This document shows positions 16,644 through 20,492 of a DNA stretch of 20,492 bases, one piece after another. The notes below the pieces were generated by a model. The model was given only the letters and a program-made list of their open reading frames with translations, ran no database searches and had not been told where the DNA came from. A program made the translations under genes and the position numbers. The number at the start of each line of letters is the position of its first letter. Position 1 is the stretch's first letter. Source of the DNA: CAYMFD01 sp964389475 (lineage in GTDB: Bacteria; Bacteroidota; Bacteroidia; Chitinophagales; Saprospiraceae); NCBI GenBank assembly GCA_964389475.1, contig CAYMFD010000069.1, positions 1 through 20,492 of the forward strand. Reading direction: 5' to 3'.

Positions 16644-18163
16644 GGCTTATCATACTTTGCATTTGCTGCGTTACAGGCTGGTCTTCCGATTTGTATGGGC
16701 AACTCGTTTTTTCTGATCAAGAATCATTTGCCTCGTACTTTAACACCTGTTCGGATTGTGACGGTATCGAGGCTCTTACCTTGTCAGGCGACATAACGGA
16801 CTTGAGTCCTTTAAGTTCTGTTGATGTAATCAATGGAGACCTAGTGATTTCTGATGTTCAATTTGATTTGGACTTGACGGCAATTATGCAAGTCGATACA
16901 ATACACGGCTTGTTGTCCATACAGCGAGTAGAGAGTGATTCTCTAGATTTTGGTGGTTCAGGACCGTTCGTAGGAGGTTTGCTTATAGATGATTGTGACA
17001 GCCTTCAGATTGTTGCAGTTATGAACAATCAAGATTTTGCAGAGCATATAGAGGTTTCTAATAATGATATTCTTGAGGAGGTCACAGTAGGGAGGCGATG
17101 CCGGTATGTGTCTGGTGATATACTAATTAGAAGTAACCGAGATTTAAGTAAGTTAATGTTGACCCCAGTAGTGGTTCAGATAGAAGGTTCATATGTGATT
17201 TTTAGCAGTAGAGATTTGGAGTATCTAGGTAGTGAGTATGACTCTTTAACAACAATTCATGGTAATCTAGGATTGGCCTCACTCTTTAGATTGAAATCTA
17301 TCACAGGTTTTAACAACTTGCAGTCTATTGGTGGTATTGAGGTTAGCGTGATAGATAGTGTGCAATATATTGATGCTTTTGCTAACCTATCTGTTATAAA
17401 AGGTTCGCTACTTCTGCATCGCTCACGAGCTGATAGTGTTTATGTCCAAGCTTTTGATGTATTGAAGCGAGTCGATGGTCTCTTCAGTATTTTTAATTTT
17501 CAAGGATTGTACATGGAGAGTCTTGATAGCCTTCAGATGGTTGGAGATTTAGAAATTGTCAACACTGTTTTGAAAGGGCAAAAGCCAGTGGGTGGCCTCT
17601 TTCCAGAGCTTTCGCATGTGTCTGTTTTAAATCTGCAAGGTTGTCAAAACTGCCTTTCATTTTTGGAGTTTCGACACGTCGTCAAAATTGATAGCGCGAT
17701 ATTCATCGTTGGGATTTTTAATGAAGATTCTATTCCTGAATGGCAAATTGATGTGTCAGGATTGGATTCGCTTCGAATAGTTGGAAACCGCAATCTCACA
17801 TTTTGTAGTGTACCATGGATTTGCGAGTATCTGCTACATTCTGCCAACGTCTATGATATAGGGCTTAATGCTCCAGGCTGCAACTCTCGCAACGAGATAT
17901 TTCAGAACTGTGTATTTACCAGCGATACAGACGAGACGGTAGGCGAGTTGGATCTGGAGTTGTTTCCCAATCCTGTCCGCGACAGGCTATACGTAGAGTC
18001 TGACTGTGAGAACTGCACGTACGTCATTCGTGATATGGCGGGTCAGATGATAATAACTGGTAAGGAGGCGGCCATAGATGTAAGCCACTTGATACCAGGC
18101 TCGTACCTCTTGCTGACGACTAGCAAAGCCTATACTCACACCCAAAAATTCTTAAAACTATGA
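16634..18163 (+). CDS. Receptor-L-like repeat protein with type A T9SS tail
   Basis: This is a secreted protein of 509 residues. ATG 16634 is chosen over the TTG nine bases earlier because it begins a good signal peptide (MPLRLIILCICCVTGWSS...YGQ) and overlaps the preceding gene's end. The body is made of irregular beta-strand turns such as LTLSGDITDLSPLSS and GFNNLQSIGG, resembling receptor-L/leucine-rich-like repeats common in Bacteroidota. The cap motif NLTFCSVPWICEYL...APGCNSRNEI is a familiar close to such repeats. The last 70 or so residues (LFPNPVRDRLYV...FLKL) form a type A T9SS sorting domain, which would carry the protein to the outside and often ends in attachment to surface polysaccharide. 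It is a paralogue of the next gene, with which it overlaps by ATGA. The N-terminal two thirds is AT-richer than the tail. The ligand is unknown. Confidence 0.85.
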   Translation: MPLRLIILCICCVTGWSSDLYGQLVFSDQESFASYFNTCSDCDGIEALTLSGDITDLSPLSSVDVINGDLVISDVQFDLDLTAIMQVDTIHGLLSIQRVESDSLDFGGSGPFVGGLLIDDCDSLQIVAVMNNQDFAEHIEVSNNDILEEVTVGRRCRYVSGDILIRSNRDLSKLMLTPVVVQIEGSYVIFSSRDLEYLGSEYDSLTTIHGNLGLASLFRLKSITGFNNLQSIGGIEVSVIDSVQYIDAFANLSVIKGSLLLHRSRADSVYVQAFDVLKRVDGLFSIFNFQGLYMESLDSLQMVGDLEIVNTVLKGQKPVGGLFPELSHVSVLNLQGCQNCLSFLEFRHVVKIDSAIFIVGIFNEDSIPEWQIDVSGLDSLRIVGNRNLTFCSVPWICEYLLHSANVYDIGLNAPGCNSRNEIFQNCVFTSDTDETVGELDLELFPNPVRDRLYVESDCENCTYVIRDMAGQMIITGKEAAIDVSHLIPGSYLLLTTSKAYTHTQKFLKL

Positions 18164-19407
18164 AGCAGATAATTACTTGTATTCTGGCCACTGTCTTAAC
18201 CTTAGGCACTGTCTGTACCACTCATGCGCAGGATGATTACACTTTTGCCACACAGACAGATGTAGATATCTTTCCTCTGTTTTGTGATCCTTGTGACAGT
18301 GTGGGTTTGATACGCATAGATAACCGTGACGGATTTATTAGTAATCTTGACTCACTTAGGCAGATTCGCCACATTGGAGGGGGCTTATTGATGTCTTTCA
18401 ATTTGTCAAATGTAGAAAGGTCTGGCCTACATAATGTGGAATCTATCAGTGGTTCGTGGCGGTACACTAATTGGCCAAATATAGATACCGTCTCCTCTTG
18501 GGTAAAATTACGAGATTTATCAAATGGCGAGTTGAGAATATCAGAATTTTCTGATGTGAGGGCAGTGCTTGGCTTTGAGGGTATTGACTCTACACGTCGC
18601 TTGGTGTTGGACTCGCCAGATCTTACGACTTTTGATGCATTTCATGACTTAGTTTACCTTGGTCGACTACGTACGCGTGCTCGTGCTTTAGACTCTATAA
18701 AGATATCTGATAAAATAACGACCCTTGACCAATTTTGGGTAAGGGGTTGCGATGAACTGAGGTATGTGAGCTGTCTACCTAGCCTTGACTCCATAGGTGA
18801 TTTAGAGATCACCAATACACCTTCGCTGAATGATGCTTTTTACAATATGGGGCTTACCAAAGTACACAAAGTGGACCTATGGGAACAACCTGGCATGTCC
18901 GACCTAAGCTGGCTGTCTACCCTAGACTACCTCAAGGAGGTCAAGATCCGAGAGATGCCAGACCTTACCACCATCGAAGATATAGATGTAGCCATGGGTC
19001 TGATAGAGGCGGTACAGATGACTGACAACCCCAATCTATCTGATTGTAATACGGACTGGCTGTGCCACTATCTGAGAGACACTAGCAATGTAGCCGATAT
19101 AGCAGACAATGGTGTGGGCTGCAGCTCGAGAGAAGAAATACTAGCTCAGTGCATCTTTACCGACATAGAGGACGTACTGCCAAGCGATGACATGGTCGTA
19201 TACCCCAATCCTGTCAGTGATAGACTGCGCATTGAGGGCCAATGTATAGATTGTACCTACAAGATTATCGATGCGCTAGGTCGCCTTGTCTTGAGAGGTG
19301 TCTGGGATACGGAGGGTATACGAGTACAGACCCTGCGGGCGGGTAAATATCAGATACTCATAGAGCATGTAGACCGAGTGCAGCAAGTGGCATTTGTAAA
19401 GCTATAG
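18160..19407 (+). CDS. Receptor-L-like repeat protein with type A T9SS tail, paralogue
   Basis: This is a secreted protein of 415 residues, translationally coupled to the previous gene through an ATGA overlap. The signal peptide is MKQIITCILATVLTLGTVCTTHAQ, with cleavage before DDYTF. Shortly after it, an FxxxxD...F...C..CD pattern is shared with the upstream paralogue. The middle holds irregular repeats (SLDSIGDLEITNTPSLND, TLDYLKEVKIREMPDL) and the cap NPNLSDCNTDWLCHYL...GVGCSSREEI. The tail VYPNPVSDRLRI...VAFVKL is a type A T9SS sorting domain, and both paralogues carry a CxxCTY segment in it. It is about 95 residues shorter than its neighbour. Joint expression as variants of one surface or released binding protein is an inference. 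Codon use becomes GC-richer from about 18890 onward. Confidence 0.87.
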   Translation: MKQIITCILATVLTLGTVCTTHAQDDYTFATQTDVDIFPLFCDPCDSVGLIRIDNRDGFISNLDSLRQIRHIGGGLLMSFNLSNVERSGLHNVESISGSWRYTNWPNIDTVSSWVKLRDLSNGELRISEFSDVRAVLGFEGIDSTRRLVLDSPDLTTFDAFHDLVYLGRLRTRARALDSIKISDKITTLDQFWVRGCDELRYVSCLPSLDSIGDLEITNTPSLNDAFYNMGLTKVHKVDLWEQPGMSDLSWLSTLDYLKEVKIREMPDLTTIEDIDVAMGLIEAVQMTDNPNLSDCNTDWLCHYLRDTSNVADIADNGVGCSSREEILAQCIFTDIEDVLPSDDMVVYPNPVSDRLRIEGQCIDCTYKIIDALGRLVLRGVWDTEGIRVQTLRAGKYQILIEHVDRVQQVAFVKL

Positions 19408-19498
19408 GCTGGGTTGTTGGATGAAGTGTAGTACTTTGATCCGTAGTGATACCCGTGTGATCATGCTAGTCTATTTATATCTTATACCATTTGCTTTA

Positions 19499-19646
19499 GC
19501 CCTGTGCATACCTATACAACTTTGAGTTGTGTACACGTCATGCTGGGCATGGCGTCAACTTGGCATTCACCTTTTATTGGTCTTGCTGCGCCAGTGCTGG
19601 TTAATCGACAATAGAATTGGTAGAGGACGTGCACTGGGCACGGGCT
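19499..19646. repeat. Second full-length but degenerate copy of the palindromic element
   Basis: Bases 19585-19646 match 14932-14993 at 60 of 62 positions in the same orientation (GCTGCGCCAGTGCTGGTTAA onward). The left part is diverged but recognisable: GCCCTGTGCA at 19499 resembles the left arm, and CACGTCATGCTGGGCATGGC parallels CACGTGACGCTAGGCATGC. A small hairpin ACAAC-tttga-GTTGT lies at about 19517-19531. It fills most of the 281-base space between the operon's last stop and the convergent anti-sigma gene. I found no strong T-tailed terminator in that space, so the element may itself act as a transcription barrier. Confidence 0.75.
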
Positions 19647-19688
19647 GATCTTTGAGGTAGACTCTTGCTATCACCATGATTGATAACC

Positions 19689-20456
19689 CTACAGCACAGC
19701 ACTAGCCACTAGACTACTTACTGTCGCGTGATCACTACCCAGTCCATCATCTCCTAGATCCTCTACGGTGAGATTAATACTTGTGTACGACGGATTGTAG
19801 ACGAGTGGATCGGCTAGGTAGTCTTGGTCAGGGTCCAAGACTGCTATTTTGATCATACTCCCATCTAGATCACCCCATAGTTGTAGGCATTTGCCTGTAG
19901 GTACCACAGGTAGGGACCTTGTATCTAGGTAGAGTTGCTTGGAGTCTGGCCTAGCATACGCGATTACTTCCAAGGAGACGTCGGTATTACGTAGAATAGT
20001 TATTGTAGATTTTTCGCCGATCAATTGTTGTACGGCTAATAACTCACCCTCCACGGCGGACTGGTCTGCCTGGCAGGCGAGCAGGTCGGCTTTGACTGCA
20101 TATAGTCGCTTCTGGTTTTGGCCATTGGTATAGATCAGCGTTGGTAGGGCTATTAGCGCTACAGCAGCGGCTACCCACCAGCCTAAGTGCTTACTGCCAG
20201 ATGTGCCTGTCGCCGCCGTAGGATTTTCGCTACGGATCTCTTCCATAATTTTTTTCTTGACACTAGGTGGTGGCTCGATCGCCATATCATCCGCCATGCC
20301 CCACAGTACTTCTTGTACGGCCTGCATGTGGTCTTTTAGTGCCGGATGCTGCTTGATAAGTGCTTCTACTTCGGTTTGCTCATCAGCGCTTAATGTACCG
20401 AATAGGTATTCTTCGATAATACCACTGTCTATGATCTCCTTTACTCTATTGTCCAT
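19689..20456 (-). CDS. Anti-sigma factor, RskA family
   Basis: This is a membrane-bound anti-sigma factor that would hold an ECF sigma factor inactive until a signal triggers its release or cleavage. The 255-residue product has an N-terminal cytoplasmic sigma-binding region (IIEEYLFGTLSADEQTEVEALIKQHP, residues 13-38) lacking the zinc ligands of ZAS domains. One membrane span lies at about 92-109 (GWWVAAAVALIALPTLIY). A possible coiled coil (about 112-146) is followed by an RskA C-terminal domain with PTGKCLQLWGDLDGS (186-200), the family's QLW signature. ATG 20454-20456 is the natural start. The sigma gene usually lies immediately upstream, here beyond the right edge. The gene converges on the T9SS cargo operon; whether it regulates it is unknown. 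Confidence 0.88.
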   Translation of the reverse strand: MDNRVKEIIDSGIIEEYLFGTLSADEQTEVEALIKQHPALKDHMQAVQEVLWGMADDMAIEPPPSVKKKIMEEIRSENPTAATGTSGSKHLGWWVAAAVALIALPTLIYTNGQNQKRLYAVKADLLACQADQSAVEGELLAVQQLIGEKSTITILRNTDVSLEVIAYARPDSKQLYLDTRSLPVVPTGKCLQLWGDLDGSMIKIAVLDPDQDYLADPLVYNPSYTSINLTVEDLGDDGLGSDHATVSSLVASAVL

Positions 20457-20492
20457 TGCTCATCATTATAAGTAGTGATAAAAGACTAGCTA

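Overview
The window looks like chromosomal DNA from a member of the Bacteroidota, most likely a Saprospiria-type marine or sludge bacterium. Three things point there. The S20 and HtpG proteins have Bacteroidota-style sequences (the HtpG ATP-lid motif reads DRGLGM). Promoter-like TTG/TTTG-N19-20-TAnnTTTn boxes replace the usual -35/-10 boxes. Three genes encode very typical type IX secretion system (T9SS) cargo tails, one type B and two type A. The genus assignment is inference.

Layout: bases 1-394 hold no convincing gene. Two housekeeping genes follow on the minus strand: rpsT (ribosomal protein S20), with its promoter and a strong terminator, and htpG (Hsp90 chaperone). A 300-base divergent intergenic region carries two neighbouring inverted repeats. 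Then a single plus-strand gene of about 11.7 kb (3061-14742) encodes a secreted adhesin-like protein of nearly 3,900 residues. It has a signal peptide, fifteen Cys-containing 'NDxC' modules, a Trp/Cys-rich domain, many PKD/Ig-like modules, a SprB repeat and a type B T9SS sorting domain. A run of 100 Ns interrupts it, so its true length is unknown. It ends at a strong rho-independent terminator.

Downstream lies a three-gene overlapping plus-strand operon (15282-19407). Its genes encode a PKD-domain putative lipoprotein and two paralogous receptor-L-like secreted proteins with type A T9SS tails. The first half of the operon is visibly more AT-rich than its surroundings. Near-identical copies of an intergenic palindromic repeat lie on both sides, in direct orientation (14932-14993 and 19585-19646). 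A minus-strand gene for an RskA-type anti-sigma factor closes the window; its sigma partner would be expected just beyond the right edge.

The most interesting observation is a perfect (GACACACA)x4 tract at 15210-15241. It lies between a promoter-proximal ATG (15200) and the lipoprotein signal sequence of the first operon gene. With four copies the ATG is out of frame and hits a stop at 15245. Five or two copies would fuse it in frame to a complete lipoprotein signal peptide. This suggests an octanucleotide phase-variation switch, here in the OFF state, for a surface lipoprotein located in a repeat-bounded cassette of surface-protein genes.
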